Part shown: positions 34,560-44,300 of the stretch, one piece after another
Position numbering within the stretch: the first letter of the stretch is position 1
Layout of the letters: each line of letters starts with the position of its first letter
NCBI RefSeq assembly: GCF_914767665.1
Contig: NC_059501.1
Span: 72,080,798-72,144,797, forward strand
DNA length: 64,000 nucleotides
Direction of reading: 5' to 3'
Origin: Harmonia axyridis
Lineage: Eukaryota > Arthropoda > Insecta > Coleoptera > Coccinellidae
Translations under genes and position numbers: made by a program
The notes under the pieces: generated by a model
What the model was told of the DNA's origin: nothing
The model's input: the letters and a program-made list of their open reading frames with translations, nothing else
The model's database searches: none

Positions 34560-37500
34560 CTAAGAGTTTATCGGAAGAACACAGACCTTGGTCACTGGTC
34601 GTTTTAAAACACCATTAGCGGTTTTCACATTAACTACCCGCACTATTCCGTCTTTGCCTGGAAATACCTTGATGATTCGGCCCATTTTCCAGCATAAAGG
34701 GGCTGTGTTGTCTTCCTTGAGTAGAACCAGAGTGCCTGTTTCCAGATTTGGGGTAGATTGTCTCCATTTCATCCTTTCTTGGAGATGGTTTAAGTATTCA
34801 TGCGACCATCTTTGCCAAAAATGTTGCATTTGTTTTTGGATATTCTTGGAGTGGGACAAACGATTGCTTGCAACATGTCTGACATCATCCTGAGGTAGAG
34901 TGGTCAATGGCTCGCCAATAAGGAAGTGTCCAGGTGTTAGAGGTGAGAGATCGTTAGGATCATTGGACATTGGGGATAAAGGACGGGAGTTAAGGACTGC
35001 CTCAACCTGAGTCACTACTGTGTATAGACCCTCAAATGTCAAATGTGAATTACCTACGATTCTCTTAAGGTGAAATTTAGTTGACTTTACACATGCTTCC
35101 CACAAACCTCCGAAATTGGGAGCATGTGGCGGAGAAAAGTGCCAATTTATTTGATTTAAGTTGAGAAATTGATTAAACTGACTGTTTTTCTTGAGGTTTG
35201 ATAAAATAGTCTTTAATTCACGTTCGGTACCTACAAAATTAGTACCGTTGTCGCTATAAATGTCGGTGCAGACACCTCTTCTTGACACAAATCTTGTTAA
35301 GCATTTGAGAAATGACTCCGTGGAGAGATCTTCAGATAGTTCGATATGTGCGGCCTTTGTGACAAAGCAAACAAAAATGCATAAATAGCATTTGATAATT
35401 TTTCTATTTTTCGTTTTGCCATCTTTGATATGAAAAGGACCTGCAAAATTAACGCCTGTTGATGCAAATGGGCGTTGTGGTCTGAGACGTGAATAGGGAA
35501 TATCTCCCATTTGATATTTACTTTCTATTGGTTTTGTTCTGAAACAAATTACACATGTGCGTAGAACTCCTCGAACAGCACTACGTCCGTTGATTGGCCA
35601 AAATTTAGCTCTGACGGCTGAAAGAGTGGCTTGAGCGCCCGCGTGAAGATGCCTTAGATGTTCATGTTTTATTATTAATTTAGTGTAATTACTGTGGAGA
35701 GATAACAGAATTGGGTGCTTTTGACTGTAAGAGAGGTTGGAATGTTTGAGTCTACCTCCTACTCTGATCAAACCATTTTTATCCAAAAATGGATTCAATG
35801 ATATGATTTTGCTATTTGGAGATAATTGTTTAGATTTTTGTAGTAATATAAGCTCTGAAGAAAATGCGTGTTTTTGAATGAATTTGCAAACGGTAATGAG
35901 GGAATTGTCGAGTTCGGATTTTGTTAATCGACCGGAAAAACGAGCTTCAGGAATTGAGATTTTTGAATTGTTTGCAAATCGCAGGCAGTAGGCTATAACT
36001 CTATGGAGTCTTGTAAGGGAAGAAAAACGATCTATGATGCTAATATCTTGAGTTTCTTCAGTTGTGATCAGGGTTATATCAACTTTCTTGAATTCAGGAA
36101 TTTCCGATAAGGGTAATATGTTGGTTTCTGGCCAGAATGATTTTTCTTGGGATATCCAAGGAGGACCGTTCCACCATATTTTGCATTCCTTCAATTCCTT
36201 CGGATTAAGACCTCGTGATATTATATCTGCTGGATTTGATTCTGAGGGAACGTGATTCCACTGATTTTTATTCGAATACTGCTGTATTTCAGTTACCCGA
36301 TTTGCAACGAAGGTTTTGAGTTGATGTGGTTCTGTATTTATCCATGCTAATGCAATACTGGAATCGCTCCAATAATAAGTGCAATCGATTTCATTTGTCA
36401 TGGCTTGAAGAACCTTTTGCGATAGCTGAATACTCAATAGAGCCGCGCAAAGTTCGAGCTTGGGTAATGATATCGTTTTAAGAGGCGCGACACGGGATTT
36501 TGCACATACTAAATGCACATGAATTTTGTTGAATTTATCAATGGATCGAAGATAACAACAAGTTCCGTAAGCCCTTTCAGAAGCGTCTCCGAAACAATGC
36601 AATTCGATGGATCTAGGATTTGGACAGATAATATGCCTGGGAATGTTAACAGAGTTCAAATGGAGTATTTGACTGGAAAATTCTAACCATGAAGAATGTA
36701 GATTTACTGGAAGGCTTTCGTCCCAATGAAGCTCTAGTTCCCATAGTTTTTGAATGATTATTTTGGCCTTGATAGTACAAGGTCCAATTAAACCCAAGGG
36801 GTCGAAAATTTGAGCTATTGCAGAGAGTATTGTTCGTTTTGTGACATTCGATGTCTGATTATAAGACACGATAAACTTGAAAATATCATCTTCCGAGTTC
36901 CATGTCAAACCTAATGTTTTTGTTGTTTTGTCATCGGTGATAACAGTTTGGGATGATTGAGATTTTATTTCAGTGATGTTTTCTAAAATCTTACAGTTAT
37001 TTGATACAAATTTTCTGAGATTGAAACCAGCTGAATTGAGAATATGTAAGAGTTCTGATAGAACTTGCTTGCCATCTTCAATGGAATTGAAACCTGTTAA
37101 CAAATCATCCACATAAAAACTGGTGGTGATAACTTGGCTAGCTCTAGGGAATTTTGATTGATTGTCTTTAGCCACTTGGAACAAAGATCTAATAGAAAGA
37201 AATGATGCACTGGCAGTTCCATAAGTGACTGTGTTTAGCTGATAATGACGAAGTTCCTCAGATGGGTCAAAACGCCATAATATCCGTTGAAAATCACGGT
37301 GATCATCTCGTATTTTTACCATTCTATACATTTTCTCAATATCGGCTGTTACAACATATTGATAGGTTCGAAATCTTGTGACGATTGTAAACAAATCATC
37401 CTGAATGGTAGGACCAACTTTCAAAACATCGTTTAGTGAAATTCCACTCGAGGTTTTTGCTGAACCGTCAAAAACAACTCGGAGCTTTGTTGTAGTGCTG

Positions 37501-39746
37501 GACATTTTAATAACGCCATGATGAGGTAAATAATATATTGAATTTTTAGTTGAATCGTTCGAAGGGTTTATCTGTGTCATGTGTCCGAGTTCTTCATATT
37601 CGTTCATGAAGGAGACATATTGTTTTTTAAATTGAGAATTTTTAGAAAGTTTTTTCTCAACAGAATAAAACCTCTTGAGTGCGACATCGAACGAATCACC
37701 AAGTTGGTTCATGTTTTCTTTGAAAGGCAAACTAACAATAAATCTACCAGATCCATCACGAATTGTAGTTTCTATGAAATGTTTCTCGCATTCTACTTCT
37801 TCGGGTGAGTATTGAACTTGTGCTGGACATTCTTCTATTTTCCAAAACCGCTCTAGTAAATCGTGAATATTGTTATTGTTTTGTAGAGTTATGTTGCAAA
37901 TTGAACTTGAAGAGTTTGCTTGGGACATCGGTAAGGGCCCAGAAAATATCCAACCAAGTTTTGTTTTTTGTAGAACCGTATGATTACTGAGTAGATTTAT
38001 ACGTCCGACACAAATTAAGTCCCAGAAAATAGAAGCTCCAATAAGCATGTCGATAGGACCGGTTTCATTGAATTTTTCATCTGCCAAAATGACATTCGGT
38101 GGAATTTTGAGATTATTGATATCGAAAGAAACAGCTGGTAAATCCTTTGTTATTTTGTTGGATATCAAAAAGGGTACATCTTTCAATATGTATGAATTTG
38201 TTTTTGATTTGAAAGTCGCCGAAGTTTTTTGGAGTACAGATGTTATATTTGAACCGAAACCTTCAACTGAATGGGTAACCTTTGAGGTAGGGAGTTCTAA
38301 GATTTTGAATAACTTCTCAGTGATGAAATTTGACTGAGAACAGTTATCGAGGATAGCTCGACATTTGTGCGTGTTGCCATATTTATCGAAAATGAGGACG
38401 TTTGCTGTAGAAAGCATAACATATGAGTCAGTATGCGATGAGCAGGCAGTGAGAGTTGAAAAATTAGAAATAGCATTTGAATTATCATTCTCATTTTTTT
38501 GTGAAGTTACGGAGGTAGTTGCATTTGAATATTGTTTCTTGTCTAAATGTAATAAGGTGTTATGTCGAAGAGAACATTTTTTGCAAGAATGTGGATTTTT
38601 ACAATCTCTCGACGTATGTCCTTTTCGTAGGCAGTTATTGCATGCATTAATTTTTCTTACCTCAATTATACGTTGTGGTACACTGAGCTTCAAAAAATTT
38701 ACACATGTGAAAAGAAAATGATCTTTTTTGCAAAAAATGCACACTGGGTCTGTGGTGGCAACATTTGCAACACTTGAATTATGAATGTTCCTTTTCATGA
38801 AATGTTGAGTTGCAGAATTATAAACCTTTTTATTGGAATGTAATCCTTCTAGGAGTTGACACCTTTGATTCAAAAATGAAGTGAATTCTTTTAATGTAGG
38901 TAGCTCTGATTGGATATTCAATGCGTGCTCCTCCCACTCACGTTTAGTGGTTACATCTAATTTCGATGAGACTAAATGAATAATGATAGTGTCCCATTTG
39001 TCTACAGGTAGTCCTAATGATTCGAGACTTCTGAGATGCTGATTGACAGTATCAATTATATTTCTGAGTAGAATGTGCGACTCTTTTTGCACATTCTGTA
39101 GATCAGTTATGGCATTTAAATATGTTTGAATTATAACCCTTTTATTTTCATAACGTTCGCAAAGGAGATCCCACGCTTTATCGTAATTTGCTTCAGATAC
39201 TTCCAAAGCTGTTAAAACATTTGCAGCTTCGCCTTTAATACATGATTTCAGGTACCAAAATTTTTGAATATTATTGATAGATTGGCAGTTATGTATCATC
39301 GCTTTATATGTATGAGAAAATTGAAGCCACTTTTCGTAAGCTCCATGAAACTCCGGTAAATTTAATTTTGGCAATTTTGAATTTGAATTTTCTATTGTTG
39401 AATTATTGAGAATATTTTGTCTGTCAGAAGGGAAGTTTTTATCGACAGGTGATGTGAATTGTTTTATTAATCGTTTTGCTTGGCCAACAGTTTTAAAATA
39501 AAAGTTTTCAAGATCTTCTCTCTCGGAGAGGTGATCTTCAACTGTGGTGTTTGTATCGATTAATTCCAATTCAGATTGAATATTGTCTAATTCATTCCAT
39601 AACGGTTCCAATTTTTCCAAACGTGTTTTTAATTCTTCTAAAATGCTATCGTCTGTTATGGTTTGTAAGAATTTTGAAAATCGTGTTATATGTGCTTTTA
39701 TACTGCCGCGTTTGTAATGGAAAGTTTTGATTTGTTCTTCGGTCAT
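34560..39746 (-). CDS. BEL/Pao Gag-Pol polyprotein
   Basis: About 1728 residues from the ATG at 39744-39746; the frame is open 8 codons further but without ATG. Order: Gag-like region (DUF1759-type, about 120-290), two Cys/His knuckles (about 335-400; CNNCLRKGHTSRDC is typical), aspartic protease (DUF1758-type) with Asp467 in ILDNCSQSNF, reverse transcriptase (about 760-960) with YVDD at 878-881, RNase H/Pao region (about 960-1130), integrase zinc domain (HLRHLH ... CVICF, about 1340-1390), integrase core (about 1420-1560) with Asp1499 in SDNGTNF and Glu1550 in GGLWEA, and a C-terminal DUF5641-type domain (about 1630-1720). There are no stops or frameshifts. Two oddities: the protease motif reads D-N-C where D-S/T/N-G is usual, and the first integrase Asp position appears as Asn1433 (GVNFAGPF). 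Plus-strand frames within it are antisense shadows. Confidence 0.95.
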   Translation of the reverse strand: MTEEQIKTFHYKRGSIKAHITRFSKFLQTITDDSILEELKTRLEKLEPLWNELDNIQSELELIDTNTTVEDHLSEREDLENFYFKTVGQAKRLIKQFTSPVDKNFPSDRQNILNNSTIENSNSKLPKLNLPEFHGAYEKWLQFSHTYKAMIHNCQSINNIQKFWYLKSCIKGEAANVLTALEVSEANYDKAWDLLCERYENKRVIIQTYLNAITDLQNVQKESHILLRNIIDTVNQHLRSLESLGLPVDKWDTIIIHLVSSKLDVTTKREWEEHALNIQSELPTLKEFTSFLNQRCQLLEGLHSNKKVYNSATQHFMKRNIHNSSVANVATTDPVCIFCKKDHFLFTCVNFLKLSVPQRIIEVRKINACNNCLRKGHTSRDCKNPHSCKKCSLRHNTLLHLDKKQYSNATTSVTSQKNENDNSNAISNFSTLTACSSHTDSYVMLSTANVLIFDKYGNTHKCRAILDNCSQSNFITEKLFKILELPTSKVTHSVEGFGSNITSVLQKTSATFKSKTNSYILKDVPFLISNKITKDLPAVSFDINNLKIPPNVILADEKFNETGPIDMLIGASIFWDLICVGRINLLSNHTVLQKTKLGWIFSGPLPMSQANSSSSICNITLQNNNNIHDLLERFWKIEECPAQVQYSPEEVECEKHFIETTIRDGSGRFIVSLPFKENMNQLGDSFDVALKRFYSVEKKLSKNSQFKKQYVSFMNEYEELGHMTQINPSNDSTKNSIYYLPHHGVIKMSSTTTKLRVVFDGSAKTSSGISLNDVLKVGPTIQDDLFTIVTRFRTYQYVVTADIEKMYRMVKIRDDHRDFQRILWRFDPSEELRHYQLNTVTYGTASASFLSIRSLFQVAKDNQSKFPRASQVITTSFYVDDLLTGFNSIEDGKQVLSELLHILNSAGFNLRKFVSNNCKILENITEIKSQSSQTVITDDKTTKTLGLTWNSEDDIFKFIVSYNQTSNVTKRTILSAIAQIFDPLGLIGPCTIKAKIIIQKLWELELHWDESLPVNLHSSWLEFSSQILHLNSVNIPRHIICPNPRSIELHCFGDASERAYGTCCYLRSIDKFNKIHVHLVCAKSRVAPLKTISLPKLELCAALLSIQLSQKVLQAMTNEIDCTYYWSDSSIALAWINTEPHQLKTFVANRVTEIQQYSNKNQWNHVPSESNPADIISRGLNPKELKECKIWWNGPPWISQEKSFWPETNILPLSEIPEFKKVDITLITTEETQDISIIDRFSSLTRLHRVIAYCLRFANNSKISIPEARFSGRLTKSELDNSLITVCKFIQKHAFSSELILLQKSKQLSPNSKIISLNPFLDKNGLIRVGGRLKHSNLSYSQKHPILLSLHSNYTKLIIKHEHLRHLHAGAQATLSAVRAKFWPINGRSAVRGVLRTCVICFRTKPIESKYQMGDIPYSRLRPQRPFASTGVNFAGPFHIKDGKTKNRKIIKCYLCIFVCFVTKAAHIELSEDLSTESFLKCLTRFVSRRGVCTDIYSDNGTNFVGTERELKTILSNLKKNSQFNQFLNLNQINWHFSPPHAPNFGGLWEACVKSTKFHLKRIVGNSHLTFEGLYTVVTQVEAVLNSRPLSPMSNDPNDLSPLTPGHFLIGEPLTTLPQDDVRHVASNRLSHSKNIQKQMQHFWQRWSHEYLNHLQERMKWRQSTPNLETGTLVLLKEDNTAPLCWKMGRIIKVFPGKDGIVRVVNVKTANGVLKRPVTKVCVLPINS

Positions 39747-39770
39747 TTTGACTAATGAGAATCTATACAA

Positions 39771-40096
39771 TAAAAATTAAAAATGAAGCAAGAATAAAGG
39801 AAAGGCTTACTTGATAACTGAGATTTTGAGCTGCGTCGATCGGCTTGTCCACACTGTTGCTACGCCACTGACTACCGCATCTGCTGACGTGTTGAATGCC
39901 GTACCTGTTGAATGTCGTACCTGTTGGCTACAGTACCTGCTAATGCTGAATAGTTTTGCTGCTGATTTGAAACTCCAACGAAAGTTAACACTGGAAATTG
40001 TTGATGATGCTTGATTTGCTTGATTCGAAGGACCTGAGATGTGTCGATTGACTTTGGCTTGGTTACGCTTGGTTCACATCGGGCTCGAAGCGGCCA
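39771..40096 (-). other. BEL 5' leader with candidate primer-binding site
   Basis: An untranslated stretch between the 5' LTR and the polyprotein. On the minus strand it begins TGGCCGCTTCGAGCCC directly at the LTR edge (40096 downward), as a tRNA primer-binding site would. I could not assign the tRNA. Confidence 0.6.
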
Positions 40097-40410
40097 TGTT
40101 CGATCTCGTGAGATTTTTCACTCGATTTACTGGTGGGTTGGTTTGTATAACTAACTTTCGTGGGGTAATGATTTAGGTTGACACTAATAATACACTGTTT
40201 AAGTAATATGATTGTATATTACATGTAAATAGATAATTTAAGATTTAAAATGAATAATTATTAGTGATGCTGTTAAAATGTGTATAATGCTTGTTTTACG
40301 ATTGGAACTGACTCAGAAGTGAGCTTTTTGGGTGGTGCATCAGGTTCGAGGGATGCTGATAATGCGCATGGCATAACTTAAGTCAATCGCAATCGATAGG
40401 AATCAATACA
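40097..40410 (-). repeat. BEL/Pao 5' LTR
   Basis: A 314-bp partner of 34179-34492, expected to carry the promoter and start of the element transcript on the minus strand. It is followed by the second TAGAG copy (40411-40415). Confidence 0.97.
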
Positions 40411-40459
40411 TAGAGAACAAAATTTTTCCGTGATGAGAGGAGAAGCAACAGTAAAATAA
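40411..40459 (+). pseudogene. Displaced 3' end of LINE ORF1
   Basis: After the second target-duplication copy, the ORF1 frame continues from 40415 and ends at TAA 40457-40459. It overlaps the beginning of the ORF2 frame, which is open from 40414 in the -1 frame. Confidence 0.8.
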
Positions 40460-40483
40460 CGTTCAAAACATGTCAAAGTTTCT

Positions 40484-43389
40484 CAGGATTTTCAGTCCTC
40501 CATCAAAATGTCAAATCTGTTGGTGGGGCGAAGCAAGGGAAATTTGAAAATTTGTTACAACAAGAGAAACCTGATTGTTTTGCATTGACAGAACACTGGA
40601 AAGATCCTGATGAACTCGAGCAGCATACCTTTGCTGATTACAAGCTTGTTAGTGCCTTCTGCAGAAGTAAGGGAAAGCATGGTGGCTGTGCTGTGTACTG
40701 TCTGAATCATATGGAAATCAAAGAGAGGCTAGATCTCAAAAACCTGTGTTCACTATAATCGAATGTTCAGCATGTAATGTTTCTGTTTATGGTAGTAAAA
40801 AAATTGTTGTAGTGTGCATTTATAGGCCTTCTTCATCTCATGATTTTGAAACGTTTTTTGAAAAATTACCTTTAATTCTAGAAATACTAAATAGTGAGAA
40901 TGCAACATATGTTATCACAGGCGATTTCAACATAAATTTGTTGGACAGGGAATTGGAGGTTGCACATGACCTTGTTTCTCTCCTGGAGACCTTCGATGTG
41001 GAGATTACTGTTTGGGAGCCAACAAGGATTAGTAGTGGTAGATGCCTGGATAACGTATTCACAAATATTGATCAAGGTAAGACCACTGTCATTGAAGCGC
41101 ACTTATCTGATCATTCTGCACAGCTTTTTAGGAGCAACATTGAAGTTATCAAAAAACAGTCACATAAGACAGTGAGCTATAGAAACTATAATGCAGAGGC
41201 TTTAAATGCTTTTCTGGAATCTTTGAAGGGCAAGACTTGCGGCCCCATTGGAAATGCTGCAGCCCAGGGTGTAAATGAAACATGGAATGAGTTTTCCGAT
41301 TTCTTCATAACTACTTTCAATGACCATTTTCCATTGCTAACAAAAAAAGTTCCAATCAATTCTAAACGATACAAAGAATCCCCAGAGTTATTCAAACTAA
41401 AGCAACATCTGGACAGCCTTTTTGTGATATCTTGCATCAACACAGACTTCGTTGAAATGTATAAAAGAGCAAAGCGAGACTACGACATAGCCATTTGCAG
41501 GGATAAGCGGAACTATTATGGTAACTTGAAAGAAAATTCTGCAAATAGACCTAAGACCACCTGGCAAATCATAAATGACTTGAAACCAAGTAAAAAAAGG
41601 CCCAAAACAAGTATCTTACCCGATGGTAATCTGCAGGAAATTGCTGAAAAAGTCAATATCCTTTTCCAAAGCAATGAAGCTGGGTACATCGATTTAGTTC
41701 AAGAGAATTCTTTTTCTGGAATTAAGAAGATTGACAATTCTTTCTATGTATTTCCTGTAACTGAAGGAGAGGTACTCTCATGCATAAAAAGCCTAAAAAA
41801 TAAGAATTCAACTGGCTATGATGGAATTCCTATGTGAATTATAAAGGACTCTGCTCACATAATAGCTGAACCTCTTAGCCGAATTATCAACAAATCTTTC
41901 ATAGAGGGGGTTTTCCCTGATAGATTGAAGATGGCAATTATCAAACCACTATCAAAAAAGGGGGACGCTGAGCACCTTGGTAACTACCGCCCGATCAGTA
42001 TTCTGAATTCTTTCTCCAAGATCTTTGAAAAAATATTGGCGCAACGTTTGATCAAGTTTTTCGGAAAGTTCCATGCGTTCGACAAGTCACAACATGGTTT
42101 CCTTTCTGGTAGAAGCACTGAAACTGCAATTTTTCAATTTATTACCTCCATCATAAATTCAATAGAAGCTGGTGAAGTACCTCTTTGTTTGTTTCTCGAC
42201 TTATCTAAAGCCTTTGATAATGTTGATCATTCCATACTTATACACAAACTCGAAAGATATGGCATCAGAGACAAACAACTTCATCTCATCCTAAACTATT
42301 TGCAGAATAGAACGCAACAGGTTGCTATATGTATGGATGGTAGGGAATACAACTCCACTGTGAAGAAGATAGCGAGAGGCGTACCTCAGGGAAGTATTCT
42401 TGGACCGCTTCTTTTCGTCCTTTACATAAATGACTTGCCAGAGGTCCTCAGGGAGCACTCTTGGGAATCAGTATTGTATGCTGACGACACAAACATAATG
42501 ATTAGAAACATAAAATCATTAACCTCATTTATGGAGCACAGAACGCTTTAACTCAGACGAAGAAGTGGTGTGAACAGAATAGTTTGCAGCTGAACATGAC
42601 TAAGACGGAGTGTGTAGCCTTCCGTACAGATAGAAATAATTTACTTTTCCCAAACAGCTTTGAGTGCAGAGGGCAGACTGTAATGTTGGAGAATACCACA
42701 AGATTTCTGGGTATACATCTTGATGAGAACCTCAAATGGAAAGAACACAGTCGCATTTTAATTAAGAAGTTGAACTCCTCTATTTACAGCTTGAGGGTTC
42801 TGAAATTTCAAATTGATGCCAACATCCTGAGGAATTATTCTCAGGATGTTGGCATCAATTTGAAATTTCCATACGTGAGGAGCGATTCGATTTGGGAGCA
42901 GTATATTAATACTGCTCCCAAATCGAATCGCTTCTCACGTATGGAATAATTTTCTGGGGAGGCTCATCACTGATCGATAGAATATTCATTGCTCAAAAGC
43001 AAGCACTACGGGTACTGCTGGGGCTTGGTTTTCGAGAATCCTGCAGAGGGCACTTTAAGGAGGCAGGGCTAATGACATTGCCTGGAATGTATATGTACAA
43101 GTCCATATGTTTCATTCTGGATCATCCCAAATTCTTTGAGGAGTTTAAAAATCGAAATAACACCCGACGACTCTACCCTTATCATTATCCGCTTCACTCC
43201 CTTACATTATCACAAAAGGGTGTGCATTTCATGTGTATCAAGCTATTGAACTCACTTCCTTCAGATATGCTGAAATCTAGAAAACTTGAACGTTTCAAGA
43301 GAATATTGAAAAGATTCATTATAAACAGCGAACCCTATAATTTGGCTGAATTTTATACATGGTGTAGAAATTATCAACCGGAGCTGTGA
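40484..43389 (+). pseudogene. LINE ORF2: endonuclease-reverse transcriptase, broken
   Basis: An APE-type endonuclease followed by reverse transcriptase, no RNase H. The frame is open from 40414 but has no ATG. Recognisable ORF2 sequence starts near 40495 (VLHQNVKS) and includes CFALTEHW, GDFNINLL (40919-40945) and LSDHSAQ (41104-41124). Reverse-transcriptase motifs: PLSKKG...NYRPISILN, LFLDLSKAFDNVDH (about 42190-42230), ARGVPQGSILGPLLFVLYIN, LYADDTN (catalytic Asp pair, about 42475-42495). The C-terminal tail contains WGGSSLIDR and GFRESCRG. Breaks: a 1-nt frameshift at about 40746-40758, an in-frame TGA at 41835-41837, a 1-nt frameshift at about 42535-42550, and a 71-nt inverted insertion at 42840-42910. 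The frame then stays open to the TGA at 43387-43389. Confidence 0.9.
42802..42944. repeat. Double palindrome inside LINE ORF2
   Basis: Palindrome 1: perfect 30-bp arms 42802-42831 and 42840-42869 with an 8-nt loop. Palindrome 2: 36-bp arms 42869-42904 and 42909-42944 with one mismatch and a 4-nt loop. The order is left flank, its reverse complement, reverse complement of the right flank, right flank. Confidence 0.97.
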
Positions 43390-43467
43390 GACTCATGCTT
43401 TCTTCTTGACTTGTTGTACTTTGCTGTAGTATATATCAACTTGTTATATTTGTAGCATTTTTACAAT

Positions 43468-43494
43468 TAATAAATTTCTATTCTATTCTATTCT
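43468..43494 (+). repeat. (ATTCT)n 3' tail of the LINE
   Basis: Pentanucleotide repeat at the 3' end of the LINE, abutting the ATGCT target duplication and then mariner sequence. Confidence 0.9.
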
Positions 43495-43790
43495 ATGCTT
43501 ACAATTCTCTCTTCCATCGCCATGATGGTAAAAATCACGGTTCTTGAAGCGTTAAACCACTCTCTGTACGTTCTTTCACTAATAGCGGCCTCAACATAGG
43601 TATTTGGGAGCATTCGATGAGTCCAGTCGCAGATTTCTTCATATGTAAGCAGAAAATTAAAACCTCCCGCAAATGACGAGAATTTGGATCGTAAGCTGAC
43701 ATGTTTAATCAAGAATAACTTTATGACGCAGACACAAATCGACTAATATTTTGATGCATGATGGCGTTATATCTGCAAATACTTGAGCTT
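43495..43790 (-). pseudogene. mariner copy 3 transposase, N-terminal third
   Basis: The minus-strand translation gives the family N terminus (an SAYDPNSRHLREVLIFC-like start, then ERTYREWFNASR). This is the DNA-binding helix-turn-helix region. The frame is broken, and about 20 bp near the LINE junction appear deleted relative to copy 4. Confidence 0.75.
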
Positions 43791-44089
43791 ATTGTACGAC
43801 TCATTTATTATTATTATTATTGTCTACGATCTATTTATTTCGACTACCACTTACCGCACCAGCCATCTAATGCAAAACGGCGGAAGCAAAGTAGTACACC
43901 AATAAGACGTATATGTGAAATCAATGAGAAATATCGAAAAAAGAAGATTGGATACTTGATCAAAAAAATAGGAATGTTGTCCTGTTCAATCAACTGACTG
44001 GATTCGATATCTGATCCAATTCCCAATGGCAAAGAGAAATTCAGAAGAGCGCGAAAGGAAATTAACCACACCCAATATCGAATCGAAAA

Positions 44090-44300
44090 CGACGTGTCTA
44101 GCACCTTATCTAATTAGCGCTTGGGCGCGGCATCACGACGTCCTGCTCAGCGGGCGGTGTCGGATGACGGACGCGCCCATGACGAACTCCACGATAATAT
44201 CTATATTTTTTTGATCGCTCGTTTCCCAAACGGAGCGATATATAGTGTCGTCATGATTTCTAGTCGGATATAGTTTGAAACAAGGAGGTTCAACTCACTG
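44090..44300. other. CpG-rich block
   Basis: GCTTGGGCGCGGCATCACG and other CpG-dense sequence with no coding match. Not repeated in the window. Confidence 0.3.

Larger units (their letters stand above)
34179..40410 (-). mobile_element. Complete BEL/Pao LTR retrotransposon
   Basis: A 6232-bp element with 314-bp LTRs, a single long gag-pol frame, a TAGAG target duplication on both sides (34174-34178 and 40411-40415), a purine tract beside the 3' LTR and a TGG-starting candidate primer site beside the 5' LTR. LTR divergence is 2/314 (about 0.6%), so insertion was recent relative to all neighbouring repeats. It sits inside ORF1 of the LINE, opposite to the LINE in orientation. No envelope-like ORF is present. 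Confidence 0.97.
32847..43494 (+). mobile_element. CR1/Jockey-like LINE inserted in mariner copy 3
   Basis: A non-LTR retrotransposon with two ORFs and a 3' tail of (ATTCT)n at about 43468-43494. The candidate target duplication is ATGCT (32842-32846 and 43495-43499). About 4.4 kb remain after removing the BEL element. The 5' end lies only about 11 bp before the ORF1 start, so the 5' UTR is missing or extremely short. ORF1 is intact apart from the BEL insertion, while ORF2 has four breaks, so the element is dead but not ancient. Confidence 0.88.
31406..43900 (-). mobile_element. mariner copy 3, host of the nested insertions
   Basis: The left (3') terminal repeat begins about 31406 (GGCTTACAATTTTGTTTCCGCC) and the right (5') terminal repeat ends about 43900 (GGCGGAAGCAAAGTAGTACACC). 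The transposase C-terminal two-thirds lies at 31470-32846 and the N-terminal third with the 5' leader at 43495-43790, both minus strand. Subtracting the LINE with its BEL and the 523-bp insert leaves about 1.3 kb, the normal length of a full mariner, so one element was split. The coding sequence is decayed. A (TTA)n microsatellite interrupts the 5' leader at about 43805-43820. Confidence 0.85.

Noticed and set aside
34588..38721. Several plus-strand open frames within the BEL region
   Set aside because: Antisense shadows of the long minus-strand polyprotein.
34179..40410. Envelope gene making the BEL element virus-like
   Set aside because: The space between the polyprotein stop (34560) and the 3' LTR (34492) is too short for any further gene.
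40746..41837. Separate gene starting at 40746
   Set aside because: It is the continuation of LINE ORF2 after a one-base frameshift, with endonuclease motifs spanning the break.
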